Shown in pieces: positions 40,337-50,825 of a stretch of DNA of 64,000 nt (positions are counted from its first letter, which is position 1; every line of letters begins with the position of its first letter). Origin of the DNA: Vibrio aquaticus. Lineage in GTDB: Bacteria; Pseudomonadota; Gammaproteobacteria; Enterobacterales; Vibrionaceae. Position numbers and translations under genes: made by a program. The notes below the pieces were generated by a model that was given only the letters and a program-made list of their open reading frames with translations, did no database searches and was not told the origin of the DNA. Location of the stretch: positions 176,720 through 240,719 of the forward strand of contig NZ_RXZH01000007.1 of NCBI RefSeq assembly GCF_003970385.1. Reading direction: 5' to 3'.

Positions 40337-41181
40337 CTTGCCTTACAGGTTATAACTCGCCAAGGCATTAGGGGTAGCACAATCATGATTATCCCTAATG
40401 TCGTTAGCCAATCTGGCACTTCGCTAAACCATACCACCCCTATAATCACCACAAACACTAACCCTGAGTTTTCGGCGATCGCGATATTACTAGCCGGCGC
40501 TCGTTTATAGGCTGCAACCGCAAAACCATTGTAAGCCAGAATCAAAGCTGCACTCGCTAAAATAAGTCCAACTTGGTGGAATGATATTGGGTTCCAATTG
40601 ATCAACGCTACAATGGCGGATACAGGGATAGACAGTAAGGAAGTCCAAAACAGAGTGCTGACAACCGTCTGCTGTGTTGGCAGTTTTCGAGCCGTGACAT
40701 TGAACAGGGCGAGTGTCAGTGTTGTCCCAAGAGCAAACAACGCCGCCCAGTGAAACTCAGATGGACGAAGGACCACAATAACTCCGATAAATCCAAATAT
40801 GCTTGCCGTGACTCTACCTATCGAAGGCTTTTCATTTAGAAGTAAAACAGACAATGGAAGCATGAGCAGAGGTGCTGCGTAAAATACCGCATTCGCCGTC
40901 GCCAAGGTTAAATGTGTGATGGCCACCACCATACATCCACTGCCAATGATAATGAGGTGAGCGCGCAAGAGATTCAGTTTTATATTGAGTAGTCGCCTTT
41001 TCTCTTGCTGCTGCTTCCACCAGAAAGGGGCTATGACGAGGGTAGAGAGGAACTGGCGGATAAAAATATATTGGAAGCTCGATACCTCACCATTAAGCAG
41101 CTTTACCGCAACATCCGACAAAGATGCCGCAAGATTGCCAATTATCAGCAGCGAAATTGCAAAGTAGCTCGCAGATCCCAT
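40282..41181 (-). CDS. EamA/DMT superfamily permease
   Basis: The 299-residue inner-membrane protein has about ten hydrophobic segments in two EamA halves; the first starts YFAISLLIIGNLAASLSDV and the second GLVFVVIIGVVWFSE with the usual GRVTASIFGFIGV loop. These transporters export metabolites or amino acids, and the substrate cannot be read from sequence. The 3' end runs into the OapA gene and overlaps it by 55 bases, tail to tail. It begins 4 bases after the ElaA-like gene stop, so the two are probably co-transcribed. Confidence 0.85.
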   Translation of the reverse strand: MGSASYFAISLLIIGNLAASLSDVAVKLLNGEVSSFQYIFIRQFLSTLVIAPFWWKQQQEKRRLLNIKLNLLRAHLIIIGSGCMVVAITHLTLATANAVFYAAPLLMLPLSVLLLNEKPSIGRVTASIFGFIGVIVVLRPSEFHWAALFALGTTLTLALFNVTARKLPTQQTVVSTLFWTSLLSIPVSAIVALINWNPISFHQVGLILASAALILAYNGFAVAAYKRAPASNIAIAENSGLVFVVIIGVVWFSEVPDWLTTLGIIMIVLPLMPWRVITCKASYLLRPKPPSERRKNITD

Positions 41182-41185
41182 AGGG

Positions 41186-41638
41186 TTACTTGCTCAACTT
41201 CATGTCGATATGGGGTATGTCATCTTCTAGGTACATCTTAGAGGTTTGGACAAAACCGTGTCGCGAATAGAAATCGGCAAGATGTTCTTGCGCGCCAATT
41301 TCAATACTTTCTCTAGGCCATAAGGATTCGCAGCTCTTTAGCGCTTGCTCAAGTAACTGATGACCTAAACCGCCACCTCGTTTGCTTTTTAGTGTGGCAA
41401 CACGGCCAATACTCACGCAGGGGTAGCTTAGCCCTTGTGGTAACAGTCGAGCGCAGGCAACAAGCTCATTGTCTTGATAGCCGAGTAGGTGATGCACACC
41501 TGTTTGATGATCTTTGCCGTCCAGCTCTGGGTAGGGGCAGGTTTGTTCAACGACAAAGACATCGACTCTTAGTTTAAGTAACTGATAAAGCTGTTGAGTG
41601 TTGAGCTCTGAAAAAGGAATAAGTTGCCAAGTAATCAT
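41186..41638 (-). CDS. ElaA-like GNAT acetyltransferase
   Basis: The 150-residue protein belongs to the GNAT superfamily, ElaA subgroup (MITWQLIPFSELNTQQLYQLLKLRVDVFVVEQ). The acetyl-CoA pyrophosphate loop is RGGGLGHQLLEQAL near residues 87-100, and the C-terminal catalytic part has GFVQTSKMYLEDDIPHIDM. The substrate of ElaA is not established. It is followed by the DMT permease after 4 bases, suggesting a modification-plus-export pair, and lies 68 bases after the regulator gene. Confidence 0.85.
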   Translation of the reverse strand: MITWQLIPFSELNTQQLYQLLKLRVDVFVVEQTCPYPELDGKDHQTGVHHLLGYQDNELVACARLLPQGLSYPCVSIGRVATLKSKRGGGLGHQLLEQALKSCESLWPRESIEIGAQEHLADFYSRHGFVQTSKMYLEDDIPHIDMKLSK

Positions 41639-41706
41639 GTCATTTCTAAGTAAGTTAAGGTGATAACGACTCTATCAACTCACTGAGATTTGAGCATTAA
41701 CAATTG

Positions 41707-42270
41707 TTAACTTTGATGGCGCTTTTTTATTCGGCTCAGGCTGATCGCGGTAATCCCCAAGTAGGCGGCAATCTGATAGTCATTAAGGCGTTCAAGTAAT
41801 TCAGGGTAGTGTTGGCAAAACAGTTCGTAACGTTCTTCCGGACTGTATAACAGCATAAAGCGCTCTTTGTTTTCTTTATACACAAGCTGAGTTTCAAGCA
41901 ACTTAAGGTAGATTCCGTGTTTTTCTTCTCGCCAGCTACGTAGCGTCTCGATGGGTAAACATAGGATCGAGCAGGGTGTTAGCGATTCGAGTAAGTAAGG
42001 AGAAGGTTGTTGCTTAATCAAGCTCTCAAAACCAATGATCCAGTCATGTTCCCAATAGAACTCTTTACTGAACTCTTTGCCCTTTTCTGTTAAGTACGAT
42101 GAATGACAAATACCTTCGAGCAAAAAGTAAATTTCTGATGCGACTTCACCTTGCTGGAGCAAAATGTGGCGAGTGGGTAATTCAATGAAACGCGCCGACG
42201 ATTCTAGTTGCTCTATTTCTTGGTGGGTGAACCCATTAGTGGTGAGTTGTTGACGAAAGGCTTCAAACAT
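41707..42270 (-). CDS. Crp/Fnr-family transcriptional regulator
   Basis: The 187-residue protein has an N-terminal cyclic-nucleotide-like domain (LPTRHILLQQGEVASEIYFLLEG near residues 35-58) and a short C-terminal helix-turn-helix (YQIAAYLGITAISLSRIKKR). The residues that bind cAMP in CRP are not conserved, so its effector is likely different or absent. I chose the ATG at 42270; a TTG 11 codons upstream is possible. It is the first gene of a likely operon with the acetyltransferase and the DMT permease, which it may regulate. Confidence 0.8.
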   Translation of the reverse strand: MFEAFRQQLTTNGFTHQEIEQLESSARFIELPTRHILLQQGEVASEIYFLLEGICHSSYLTEKGKEFSKEFYWEHDWIIGFESLIKQQPSPYLLESLTPCSILCLPIETLRSWREEKHGIYLKLLETQLVYKENKERFMLLYSPEERYELFCQHYPELLERLNDYQIAAYLGITAISLSRIKKRHQS

Positions 42271-42331
42271 CGATGTATTTCTTTGTAGAACGTATTTGAA
42301 CAAAGTGTATCGTCAATCTCTAGAAACGAAA

Positions 42332-42355
42332 ATGCCGCAATCGAAATTGCGGCAT
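42332..42355 (-). terminator. Terminator of cpdB
   Basis: A perfect 10-bp stem, ATGCCGCAAT / ATTGCGGCAT with loop CGAA, lies 38 bases after cpdB on the minus strand, followed by TTTTCGTTT. Confidence 0.85.
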
Positions 42356-42393
42356 GATATTTAAAGATAAGGTCTTATTAAGACAATCTTAGC

Positions 42394-44376
42394 TTATTTC
42401 TGAAGGTCGATACGGTAAACGCCGAAACCAACATCATCTGTGGCAACGCGTTTCATTGGGTACTGACCTTTTTCTTCGATGAACTTCGCTGCTTTCTCAC
42501 TTGGTGACGTTTCAAAACGGATGTCGAGTTTCTTATCCGATTTGATTGGTGCGAATGTCCAGTTGTTGTCAGCGCTTGGCGTTACTTCACCTTTCTCTTG
42601 GCTTACGCGAGAAATGTAGGCAGCGATAACAGAGCGGTTTTCATCAGGAGAATCGAACGCAACAAAATCAGAGCCTGTACCAGGGAATTTGTTACTGTAT
42701 GCACGGTAGTTGTTGGTTGCGATGATGAAGTCTTGTGCCATCTCGATTGGCTTACCTTGGTAAGTTAAACCAACAATACGTTCAGAACCTTCGTTGATCA
42801 CTTTACAGTTACCGTCGTATTTCGCTGGTTGAGTCACGTCGATTTGGTAGTTAACACCGTCGATAACATCGAAGTTGTAAGTACGGAAACCATCCCAGTC
42901 AATAAGCTGCTGAGGCGCTGTGCTGTTCACGTCAATTTGCTTGAACTGGCCAGCCGTACACTCTAGCCACTCTTTCACTTCTTTGCCGGTTACCTTCATC
43001 GCAACAAGTGTGTTCGGGTATAGGTAAAGGTCTGCTGCGTTACGGAATGTTAGCTGACCAGATTCAACTTCAGTAAAGTTTGCTGGGTCATTCTTACGAC
43101 CGCCTGCCTTAAATGGCGCTGCTGCTGAAAGTACAGGGATATCCGCCAGGTCTGGATCACCTTGGATAAAGCGTTCTACGTAATCTTTTTGCGCAAGGTT
43201 AACGATTTGTACCGTTGGATCGTCTTGTACAAGAGCTAAGAAGCTGTACATCACGTCATTTGCTTTACCAATTGGTTGGTTAACGAAATCACGAGTGCCT
43301 TTGTGGTCAGCTTCTAGTGCTTTTACGATGCCAGCGTCAGCGTCAGCCAAAGATTTCTTCTCTGTCTTGCTGTAGATAGGACGAGCTTCAGATTGGCCGT
43401 TTTCTACTTCCCACTTGCCATCTTTTTGAACCAGAGTGAGATCCATGATACCCACGTGGCTACCCCAACGGCCTGGCATTACAGCGGCTACGCCATTGAT
43501 CGTACCGTTCTCGTTATCGATGCCTTGCATGTTGTCAAAGCCTTTGCCTGGGAATACGGCGTGAGAGTGACCGAATGCAATCGCATCAATACCTTCTACT
43601 TCAGATAGGTAGTACGTAGAGTTCTCTTCACCTTGCTTGTATGGGTCCATTGAAACGCCAGAGTGTGGGATAGCAACGATCACTTCCGCACCCTCTGCTT
43701 TCATTTGAGGAACCAACTCTTCTGCTGACTCTTTGATGTCTTTAGCGAAGACTTTGCCTTCTAGGTTCTTCTTATCCCAGATCATGATTTGTGGCGGTAC
43801 AAAACCGATGTAACCCACTTTTACTTCATGTTCTACGCCAGCCGTGTCTTTAAACGTGTGAGTCTTGATAATGTATGGCTTAAAGTAGTGCTCACCTGTT
43901 TCTGCGTCAAAAACGTTCGCGCTGATGTATGGGAAGTCAGCATCGTTAATAGATTCAGCTAGGAATTCTAGGCCGTAGTTAAACTCATGGTTACCGATGT
44001 TACCCGCATCGTAGTCTAGCTGGTTCATTGCTTTATATGCAGGGTGAACTTCGCCTTCTTCGATGCCTTTGTCTGCCATGTAGTCACCCATTGGGCTACC
44101 TTGCAGCAAGTCACCATTATCAACAAGAACGCTGTTGATCACTTCTGCACGCGCTTCTTTAACTAAAGTTGCGGTACGTGCAAGACCAATCTTTTGGCTT
44201 GGCTTGTCTTTGTAGTAATCGTAGTCCATCAAGTTAGTGTGGATGTCTGTTGTTTCCACAACACGTAGTTTGATGACTTCGTCAGTATCTGGTGCAGATG
44301 TTGTGCAGCCAGACAGTGTTGCTAGACCAAGACCAGCCAGTACAGCGATTGATAAAGGTTTCATTACCGATTTCAT
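42394..44376 (-). CDS. cpdB: 2',3'-cyclic-nucleotide phosphodiesterase/3'-nucleotidase, lipoprotein
   Basis: The 660-residue protein hydrolyses 2',3'-cyclic nucleotides and 3'-nucleotides to scavenge nucleosides and phosphate. Metal-binding motifs in the metallophosphatase domain are [28 protein letters not shown] and FGHSHAV. The C-terminal 5'-nucleotidase domain (from about 390) binds the substrate base, with [11 protein letters not shown]. The signal sequence ends LATLSGC (Cys24), a good lipobox, whereas E. coli CpdB is a free periplasmic enzyme. I chose the ATG at 44376, which has GGAG 7 bases upstream, rather than a TTG four codons earlier. Confidence 0.92.
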   Translation of the reverse strand: MKSVMKPLSIAVLAGLGLATLSGCTTSAPDTDEVIKLRVVETTDIHTNLMDYDYYKDKPSQKIGLARTATLVKEARAEVINSVLVDNGDLLQGSPMGDYMADKGIEEGEVHPAYKAMNQLDYDAGNIGNHEFNYGLEFLAESINDADFPYISANVFDAETGEHYFKPYIIKTHTFKDTAGVEHEVKVGYIGFVPPQIMIWDKKNLEGKVFAKDIKESAEELVPQMKAEGAEVIVAIPHSGVSMDPYKQGEENSTYYLSEVEGIDAIAFGHSHAVFPGKGFDNMQGIDNENGTINGVAAVMPGRWGSHVGIMDLTLVQKDGKWEVENGQSEARPIYSKTEKKSLADADAGIVKALEADHKGTRDFVNQPIGKANDVMYSFLALVQDDPTVQIVNLAQKDYVERFIQGDPDLADIPVLSAAAPFKAGGRKNDPANFTEVESGQLTFRNAADLYLYPNTLVAMKVTGKEVKEWLECTAGQFKQIDVNSTAPQQLIDWDGFRTYNFDVIDGVNYQIDVTQPAKYDGNCKVINEGSERIVGLTYQGKPIEMAQDFIIATNNYRAYSNKFPGTGSDFVAFDSPDENRSVIAAYISRVSQEKGEVTPSADNNWTFAPIKSDKKLDIRFETSPSEKAAKFIEEKGQYPMKRVATDDVGFGVYRIDLQK

Positions 44377-44402
44377 GGAAAGCTCCAATTGGGATAGAAG
44401 AG

Positions 44403-44425
44403 ATTTGTTGCGTAATGTAACAAAT
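44403..44425. promoter_or_regulatory. Inverted repeat upstream of cpdB
   Basis: ATTTGTT and AACAAAT flank 9 bases, 27 bases upstream of the cpdB start. The dyad symmetry suggests an operator or an mRNA hairpin; the binding protein is unknown. Confidence 0.4.
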
Positions 44426-44612
44426 TACTATGCAAACGATTTATTTCGAAACACGAAAGTGTGAACCCTTTCGGCTTTATAAGTCGAAATTTGGCGCTAA
44501 GTATAAGAATTCGCCCTTTATTTATCAAATGACATTCCGTTTACAAACGGTCTTATCATTTTAAGTAATAAAAAATGAAATTTTAGAATTTCCGGTAATA
44601 TAACTAGAGCGC

Positions 44613-44618
44613 CATAAT
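44613..44618 (+). promoter_or_regulatory. Possible -10 element of the cobA-cys operon
   Basis: CATAAT lies 29 bases before the cobA ATG, with only a weak -35 (TTCCGG) 17 bases upstream. A weak -35 is common at CysB-activated promoters; no CysB site is proven. Confidence 0.4.
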
Positions 44619-44647
44619 GCCTCCATAGAAATGGAAAGGGTGACATT

Positions 44648-45511
44648 ATGGCGAGCAAGGATACGATCTCTCAATTCCCATTGAGTAATCAGCACGCACA
44701 GCGCAGCAAGCAACAAGACCTTAATGCGATAGGGCAGAGTGTATTGACCCAAGGAGAAGTCGCGTTGATTGGCGCAGGCCCTGGTGATGTCGAGCTGTTA
44801 ACACTCAAAGCGATTCGTTTTTTGCAACAAGCAGACGTGGTCTTATATGACTACCTAGTGTCTGAAGAAATCATGGCATTGGTACCCAGTGACACTATTT
44901 TAGTGTGCGTGGGTAAGCGTGCCGGCCACCATAGCGTCCCTCAAGAGAAAACCAACCAGCTGTTACTCGACTTTGCTAAGCAAGGCCATCGAGTGGTTCG
45001 CATTAAAGGCGGCGATCCGTTTATTTTTGGCCGCGGCGGGGAAGAGCTCGAAGTACTTGCCGATGCAGGTATCTCATTTCAAGTCATCCCTGGCATTACT
45101 GCAGCAGCAGGGGCGACCGCTTATGCTGGTATTCCATTAACTCACCGTGATTACGCTCAGTCTGCCATGTTCATTACAGGTCATCTAAAAGCGGAAAGTG
45201 ATCAGATGGATTGGTCAACACTCGCTCGTGGTAATCAGACGCTGGTGATTTACATGGGACTGATGAAGTCCGATTACATCGAAAACCAATTGATTGAGCA
45301 TGGCCGTAACCCAGAGACTCCAATCGCAATCATTGAACGTGGCACTCAGCTCTCACAAAGAATATTCAAAGGACAGCTATCTCAACTGGCTGAACTTGCA
45401 AAAGACGCGCAATCACCATCCCTCATCGTCATTGGTGAAGTGGTGTCTCTGTCAGACAAGCTCGCGTGGTTCAATCCACAGCCAAACGAACAGCAGCGCC
45501 AATTTGCATAA
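44648..45511 (+). CDS. cobA: Uroporphyrinogen-III C-methyltransferase
   Basis: The 287-residue SAM-dependent enzyme adds two methyl groups to uroporphyrinogen III, giving precorrin-2, the precursor of siroheme for sulfite reductase (CysI). The catalytic fold has [17 protein letters not shown] at residues 38-55, the phosphate-binding [14 protein letters not shown], and [11 protein letters not shown]. It lacks the oxidase/chelatase half found in CysG, so siroheme completion needs another gene. It lies upstream of cysD, in the same direction, 53 bases away, which suits coordinated sulfur control. Confidence 0.93.
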   Translation: MASKDTISQFPLSNQHAQRSKQQDLNAIGQSVLTQGEVALIGAGPGDVELLTLKAIRFLQQADVVLYDYLVSEEIMALVPSDTILVCVGKRAGHHSVPQEKTNQLLLDFAKQGHRVVRIKGGDPFIFGRGGEELEVLADAGISFQVIPGITAAAGATAYAGIPLTHRDYAQSAMFITGHLKAESDQMDWSTLARGNQTLVIYMGLMKSDYIENQLIEHGRNPETPIAIIERGTQLSQRIFKGQLSQLAELAKDAQSPSLIVIGEVVSLSDKLAWFNPQPNEQQRQFA

Positions 45512-45564
45512 CCCATTATTTGATTAGTCAGACGCTCGTTATGAGCCGTAAAGGAAGCACTAAC

Positions 45565-46473
45565 ATGGACCAAGAACGTTTAACCCACCTCAAGCAACTC
45601 GAAGCGGAGAGTATTCATATCATCCGTGAAGTAGCGGCTGAGTTTGATAACCCGGTAATGATGTACTCCATCGGTAAAGATTCATCGGTGATGTTACATC
45701 TCGCACGTAAAGCTTTTTACCCAGGAAAAATCCCTTTCCCTCTTCTGCACGTCGACACTGACTGGAAATTCAAAGAAATGATTGAATTCCGTGACCGCAC
45801 GGCAGAAAAGTACGGTTTTGAGCTTTTGGTTCACAAGAACCCAGAAGGTTTGGCGATGGGATGTAGCCCATTTACTCATGGTTCGTCTAAACATACTGAC
45901 ATCATGAAAACTCAAGGTCTGAAACAGGCGTTGAACAAGTATGGGTTTGATGCGGCTTTTGGTGGTGCGCGCCGTGATGAAGAGAAGTCTCGTGCCAAAG
46001 AGCGTGTGTATTCGTTCCGCGATAAAAACCATACCTGGGATCCAAAGAATCAGCGTCCTGAGCTTTGGCGCACTTACAACGGCCAAATCAACAAAGGCGA
46101 GAGTATTCGTGTTTTCCCTCTTTCAAACTGGACTGAGCTCGATATCTGGCAATACATCTATCTAGAGAATATTGAAATTGTACCTCTTTACCTTGCAGAT
46201 AAGCGACCTGTTGTAGAGCGTGATGGCATGTTGATCATGGTGGATGATGATCGAATGAAGTTAGAACCAGGCGAGAAGATCGAAGAGAAAAGTGTCCGTT
46301 TCCGTACACTTGGTTGTTACCCATTGACGGGCGCGATTGAATCAGAAGCCAATACTCTGACAGGCATCATTGAAGAGATGCTGGTAGCGACATCGAGTGA
46401 ACGTCAAGGTCGAGCGATCGACCACGATCAGTCAGGATCGATGGAACTGAAAAAACGCCAAGGTTACTTCTAA
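45565..46473 (+). CDS. cysD: Sulfate adenylyltransferase subunit 2
   Basis: The 302-residue subunit of ATP sulfurylase forms adenosine 5'-phosphosulfate (APS) from sulfate and ATP, driven by GTP hydrolysis in CysN. It is of the PP-loop type: the ATP-binding [16 protein letters not shown] near residues 35-50 is diagnostic, as is the C-terminal [16 protein letters not shown] chose the ATG at 45565, giving [13 protein letters not shown] as in the family, with AAGGAA about 9 bases upstream. cysN follows after 19 bases. Confidence 0.97.
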   Translation: MDQERLTHLKQLEAESIHIIREVAAEFDNPVMMYSIGKDSSVMLHLARKAFYPGKIPFPLLHVDTDWKFKEMIEFRDRTAEKYGFELLVHKNPEGLAMGCSPFTHGSSKHTDIMKTQGLKQALNKYGFDAAFGGARRDEEKSRAKERVYSFRDKNHTWDPKNQRPELWRTYNGQINKGESIRVFPLSNWTELDIWQYIYLENIEIVPLYLADKRPVVERDGMLIMVDDDRMKLEPGEKIEEKSVRFRTLGCYPLTGAIESEANTLTGIIEEMLVATSSERQGRAIDHDQSGSMELKKRQGYF

Positions 46474-46492
46474 TTAAGTTTAAGGACAGAAC

Positions 46493-47920
46493 ATGAATAG
46501 CGTAGTAGAAGCTCAATTAGAAGAGCTAGGTATCGAGGGTTATTTAACCCAGCACCAATATAAGTCCATGCTGAGATTTTTGACGTGTGGTTCGGTTGAT
46601 GATGGCAAGAGTACATTGATTGGTCGCTTGCTCCATGACTCGAAGCAAATTTACGAAGATCAGCTAGCCGCAGTACATAACGACAGTCAGCGTGTCGGTA
46701 CAACTGGTGAACGTCCAGACCTTGCTTTGCTGGTTGATGGCTTGCAGGCAGAACGAGAGCAGGGAATCACGATTGATGTGGCTTACCGTTACTTCTCGAC
46801 TCAGAAGCGTAAGTTCATCATTGCTGATACGCCAGGACACGAGCAGTACACACGAAACATGGCGACAGGTGCTTCAACGTGTGATCTTGCAGTGATCTTA
46901 ATTGATGCGCGTAAAGGCGTATTGGATCAAACTCGTCGTCACTCGTTCATTTCGAACCTGCTTGGTTTGAAGCACTTTATTGTTGCAGTGAACAAAATGG
47001 ATCTTGTTGATTACGCTCAAGATCGCTTTGAGGAAATTCGTGATGAGTACCTTGAGTTTTCTAAGAATCTACAAGGTGAAACCGATATTCAGATCATTCC
47101 ACTTTCAGCCCTAGAAGGCGATAACGTTGTGGAAGCAAGCCCAAGAATGGCTTGGTTTGAAGGGCCATCACTGCTTGAACTGCTCGAAAATGTCGATATT
47201 GATCAAGACAAAGCATCGGGTGAATTCCGTTTCCCAGTGCAATACGTGAATCGTCCTAATCTCGATTTCCGTGGTTTTGCCGGTACGATTGCGTCAGGTA
47301 GCGTGAAAGTGGGTGACACCATTACCGCTCTGCCATCAGGCAAAACTTCTAAAGTTGCACGTATTGTCACTTTTGACGGTGACCTTGAGCAAGCTCAAGC
47401 CGGTCTAGCAGTAACGCTCACACTGGAAGATGAGATTGATATCAGCCGTGGTGATTTGATTGTGCTAGAAAATGCACAAGTTGAGTCAAGCAATCACTTA
47501 TTAGCCGACATCGTTTGGATGACAGAGCAGCCGCTACAACCAGGCCGTGAGTATGACATCAAGATTGCAGGTAAGAAGACGGTTGGACGCGTTGAAGGCA
47601 TTCGCCATCAATACGACATTAATAATCTGTCAACGCACAGCTCAGCAGAACTGCCACTGAATGGTATTGGCCTGTGTGAACTGACCTTAACCGAATCAGT
47701 CGCGTTAGATGGTTACCAAGCATGTGCTGACACAGGTGGCTTTATCGTGATTGACCGTCTAACGAACGTAACGGTTGGTGCTGGCTTAGTTCGTGAAAGC
47801 TTAACTCAAGTGGAAGCGAAAACAGGCGATATTTCTGCCTTTGAAGTCGAGCTGAATGCGCTTGTTCGCAAGCACTTCCCGCACTGGGAAGCGAAAGATA
47901 TCAGCCAGCTACTAAAATAG
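46493..47920 (+). CDS. cysN: Sulfate adenylyltransferase subunit 1 (GTPase)
   Basis: The 475-residue GTPase subunit couples GTP hydrolysis to sulfate activation by CysD. The G1 motif is [18 protein letters not shown] near residues 33-50, G3 is DTPGHEQY and G4 is NKMD. The EF-Tu-like domains 2 and 3 follow. It lacks a fused APS kinase domain, consistent with the separate cysC in the same operon. The SLC13 permease gene follows after 24 bases. Confidence 0.97.
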   Translation: MNSVVEAQLEELGIEGYLTQHQYKSMLRFLTCGSVDDGKSTLIGRLLHDSKQIYEDQLAAVHNDSQRVGTTGERPDLALLVDGLQAEREQGITIDVAYRYFSTQKRKFIIADTPGHEQYTRNMATGASTCDLAVILIDARKGVLDQTRRHSFISNLLGLKHFIVAVNKMDLVDYAQDRFEEIRDEYLEFSKNLQGETDIQIIPLSALEGDNVVEASPRMAWFEGPSLLELLENVDIDQDKASGEFRFPVQYVNRPNLDFRGFAGTIASGSVKVGDTITALPSGKTSKVARIVTFDGDLEQAQAGLAVTLTLEDEIDISRGDLIVLENAQVESSNHLLADIVWMTEQPLQPGREYDIKIAGKKTVGRVEGIRHQYDINNLSTHSSAELPLNGIGLCELTLTESVALDGYQACADTGGFIVIDRLTNVTVGAGLVRESLTQVEAKTGDISAFEVELNALVRKHFPHWEAKDISQLLK

Positions 47921-47944
47921 CGGGCTGTTTAACAAGGAAGTGTT

Positions 47945-49669
47945 ATGTGGCAACAAGGATTTGTGCTGGCGATGTTACTTGCAGTCGTCACCTGTCTACT
48001 GACGACACGAATTAAACCGAGTTTCATTTTTGCAGGAGCGGCATTCATCGCGTTTCTAGCAGGAACGATTGAACTTGGCGAGATTGCCACAAACTTCACT
48101 AACTCTTCTTTGTTAACTCTAGTGCTGCTGATCTTAGCGTCAGCAGCTCTGGAGAAAACACTTCTGATTAGCTGGGTGAGCCGCTCCTTATCAACAGGCA
48201 AGCTCGGTACCGTAGTGGCAAAGCTTGGTATCTCTACCGCATTGCTTTCTTCGTTTACTAACAATACAGCTGTGGTTGTTTCGCTTATTGGCGCGATTAA
48301 ACGCAATCAACAACACGCCCCATCGAAGCTACTGATCCCACTTTCTTATGCGGCGATCTTAGGTGGTACGTTGACGTTGATCGGCACCTCAACCAACTTG
48401 ATCATTAATAGCTTTGTTGAGGATGCAGGACTGCCAAGTTTAGGTTTCTTTACCCCAACAATGATCGGCTTGTCGGTACTTGCTGGTGGCCTGTTGATCT
48501 TGATCCCGATTAGTTACTTACTGCCAAACTACGATGATCAAAACCAAGAAGAATTGCCTTATTTTCTTGAAGCGCGTGTCGAGCCAGGATCCCCTTTAGT
48601 CGGGCGCAGTATCAGTGAGAATAATTTACGAGCATTACGTAAGTTGTTTTTGGCTGAGGTGGTACGAAATGGGCAAACTATGCCATCAGTAGAGCCCGAC
48701 TTTGTCTTACAAGCGCGAGATAGACTGCTTTTCTGTGGTGATATTGAGAGTGTGGCAACATTACAAGAGATTCAAGGCCTGACACTGTTTGGGCAGCACC
48801 ATCTCAACGGACAAAGCTTTGTTGAAGTTGTGGTGAGCTCATCGGCAAGCTTTTGTAATAAGACGCTAAAATCGAGCCATTTCCGTGACCGATTTGATGC
48901 TGTTGTTGTAGCAATTCGCCGCGGCCACGAGCGCTTAGAGGGTGGGTTAGGCAACATTGCACTCAACGCTGGCGATACGTTAGTTCTGGTTCCAGGCAAG
49001 CGCTTTGAACAAGAGCGACAAGCACATCGCAAAGAGTTTGTTCTGGTCAATGACTTAGATTCTAGTGCGCGACTCGATGCCAACAAATCGACATTAGTGC
49101 TAGTAGGCTTCTCTGCCGTTATTGGGCTAGCACTTGCTGAATTGGTGCCTTTAATTAAAGGCTTATCGGTATTTCTACTCGCTGCGTTATTCAGTGGGAT
49201 TGTTCAGTTGAGTGAACTGCGCCGGCGTTTTCCGGTGGATATTGTTGTCATCGTGGGCTCTGCGCTTTCTATTGCGCAGCTCATGCTGTCATCTGGTTTG
49301 TCGATGGCTCTAGGGCAAATGTTTATTGAAGCCTTCAATGGCTGGGGAGTGTTTGGTGCTTTAGTGGCGACTTACCTTCTTACCTTAGTACTGACTGAAT
49401 TGGTCACAAACAATGCAGCCGCCGCTTTGGCTTTCCCCATCGGCTACAGTATGGCGATTGGTTATGGGGTGGATCCCATGCCTTTTATCATGGCGGTTCT
49501 GTTTGGCGCGAGTGCGAGCTTTATTTCTCCTTATGGTTATCAAACCAACTTATTGGTGTATAGCGTAGGGAATTACAAATTGACCGACTACATTCGAGTA
49601 GGGATCCCACTATCTATTGTCTATTCAGTGCTAGTGTTGACATTAATCCCTCAGTTTTTCCCGTATTAA
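47945..49669 (+). CDS. SLC13/DASS-type permease with RCK_C domains, probable sulfate transporter
   Basis: The 574-residue membrane protein has two blocks of hydrophobic segments (1-195 and 375-574) with two cytosolic TrkA-C/RCK_C domains between them (about residues 200-275 and 295-360). The signatures [10 protein letters not shown] and [12 protein letters not shown] in the first half and [15 protein letters not shown] in the second are those of the SLC13 divalent-anion family. The gene sits between cysN and cysC, which suggests sulfate uptake. The transport function and ion coupling are inferred from family and place. Confidence 0.85.
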   Translation: MWQQGFVLAMLLAVVTCLLTTRIKPSFIFAGAAFIAFLAGTIELGEIATNFTNSSLLTLVLLILASAALEKTLLISWVSRSLSTGKLGTVVAKLGISTALLSSFTNNTAVVVSLIGAIKRNQQHAPSKLLIPLSYAAILGGTLTLIGTSTNLIINSFVEDAGLPSLGFFTPTMIGLSVLAGGLLILIPISYLLPNYDDQNQEELPYFLEARVEPGSPLVGRSISENNLRALRKLFLAEVVRNGQTMPSVEPDFVLQARDRLLFCGDIESVATLQEIQGLTLFGQHHLNGQSFVEVVVSSSASFCNKTLKSSHFRDRFDAVVVAIRRGHERLEGGLGNIALNAGDTLVLVPGKRFEQERQAHRKEFVLVNDLDSSARLDANKSTLVLVGFSAVIGLALAELVPLIKGLSVFLLAALFSGIVQLSELRRRFPVDIVVIVGSALSIAQLMLSSGLSMALGQMFIEAFNGWGVFGALVATYLLTLVLTELVTNNAAAALAFPIGYSMAIGYGVDPMPFIMAVLFGASASFISPYGYQTNLLVYSVGNYKLTDYIRVGIPLSIVYSVLVLTLIPQFFPY

Positions 49670-49682
49670 AAGGATTCAAGTT

Positions 49683-50300
49683 ATGACAACGGAAACGCCA
49701 ACTCAGGATGAGAACATCGTTTGGCATCAACATTCAATTGATAAGCAATTTCGAGCTCAATTGAAAAAGCAAAAACCAGCGGTTTTATGGTTTACTGGGT
49801 TGTCTGGTGCGGGTAAATCGACCGTTGCTGGTGCGTTAGAAAACAAGCTAGCACAGCAGGGATACCACACATACTTACTGGATGGAGACAATGTTCGCCA
49901 TGGATTGTGTAATGACCTAGGTTTTTCAGAACAAGATCGTCGCGAGAATATTCGCCGAATTGGAGAGTTGTCTAAGTTGATGGCGGATGCGGGGTTGATC
50001 GTCCTCTCTGCTTTCATTTCACCACACCGTGCAGAGCGCCAGTTGGTTCGTGACTTGTTGCCGGAAGGGGAATTCATTGAAGTGTTTGTCAATGCGCCGC
50101 TTGAAGTATGTGAAAAGCGTGACCCGAAAGGATTATATAAAAAAGCGCGTGCGGGAGAGATTCCAAACTTTACCGGAATTGATTCTGAGTATGAAGCACC
50201 GCTTCAGCCAGAGATTGACTTAAGGGCTGGTGAAAAGTCGATTGATGCGTTGGTCGATGACTGTTTAGCCGCGTTAAAACAACGCAACATTATTGCTTAG
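49683..50300 (+). CDS. cysC: Adenylylsulfate kinase
   Basis: The 205-residue enzyme phosphorylates APS to PAPS, the substrate of CysH. The Walker A motif [12 protein letters not shown] is at residues 39-50, [16 protein letters not shown] binds APS, and [15 protein letters not shown] is a family block. It has no fusion partner. It follows the permease by 13 bases and ends the operon at a strong terminator. Confidence 0.97.
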   Translation: MTTETPTQDENIVWHQHSIDKQFRAQLKKQKPAVLWFTGLSGAGKSTVAGALENKLAQQGYHTYLLDGDNVRHGLCNDLGFSEQDRRENIRRIGELSKLMADAGLIVLSAFISPHRAERQLVRDLLPEGEFIEVFVNAPLEVCEKRDPKGLYKKARAGEIPNFTGIDSEYEAPLQPEIDLRAGEKSIDALVDDCLAALKQRNIIA

Positions 50301-50305
50301 AGATA

Positions 50306-50335
50306 AAAAAAGCTTCCATCTGGAAGCTTTTTTTG
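50306..50335 (+). terminator. Terminator of the cobA-cysDNC operon
   Basis: An 11-bp stem around AAAGCTTCCA / TGGAAGCTTT with a 2-base loop region has A-runs and T-runs on both flanks, so it may also serve the opposing cheX-like gene. Confidence 0.85.
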
Positions 50336-50346
50336 AATACTTCTGC

Positions 50347-50808
50347 TTATTCGAAACAGATTTCAATGAAGGCATTACCCCATTGGGAGGTGAATGGCAT
50401 GATGATGATCGAGCCTTCACATTTGTGACGAATCGTGTGGCCTTTACCAGATACAACGACTGGTGTTGCCATGTCAAAATCAAAGCCACTTTCTGCCAAG
50501 ATGCGCTTTGCACCACCTGTGACCATATTGGTGATTTCACCGACCATGTCAGTCACTTCATCATTAAGGCCATTCGGACGCTCACCAAGCATATTCTGCA
50601 TGATCTCAAGCGCTAGGTTTTCATCAAAGGTAATAGACATAGAGCCACGACTTTGCGGACCAACCATCCCTATCAAACCTGATACATCCCCACGTGCAAT
50701 TTCATCTTTTTTGACACGAGGTTTCTGTGGCTTCAATTCCAGTGAAGCCATCGTTTTTAAGACATTCATCAATGATGCTAAAAACGGGTTTACAAATTCA
50801 GCGCGCAT
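50347..50808 (-). CDS. CheX-like CheY-P phosphatase
   Basis: The 153-residue protein belongs to the CheC/CheX/FliY phosphatase family. The active-site motif E-x2-N is present as Glu91 and Asn94 in GEITNMVTGGAKR. The sequence MSITFDENLALEIMQNMLGE is also typical. It would dephosphorylate CheY or another receiver domain. It is a solitary gene without other chemotaxis genes nearby; zur lies 17 bases upstream on the same strand and may share the transcript. Its partner receiver is unknown. Confidence 0.8.
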   Translation of the reverse strand: MRAEFVNPFLASLMNVLKTMASLELKPQKPRVKKDEIARGDVSGLIGMVGPQSRGSMSITFDENLALEIMQNMLGERPNGLNDEVTDMVGEITNMVTGGAKRILAESGFDFDMATPVVVSGKGHTIRHKCEGSIIIMPFTSQWGNAFIEICFE

Positions 50809-50825
50809 AATCTTCTTCTATATCT

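Noticed and set aside
45694..46086. A 130-codon minus-strand frame opposite cysD
   Set aside because: The cysD reading frame has all the family motifs, and this frame has none.
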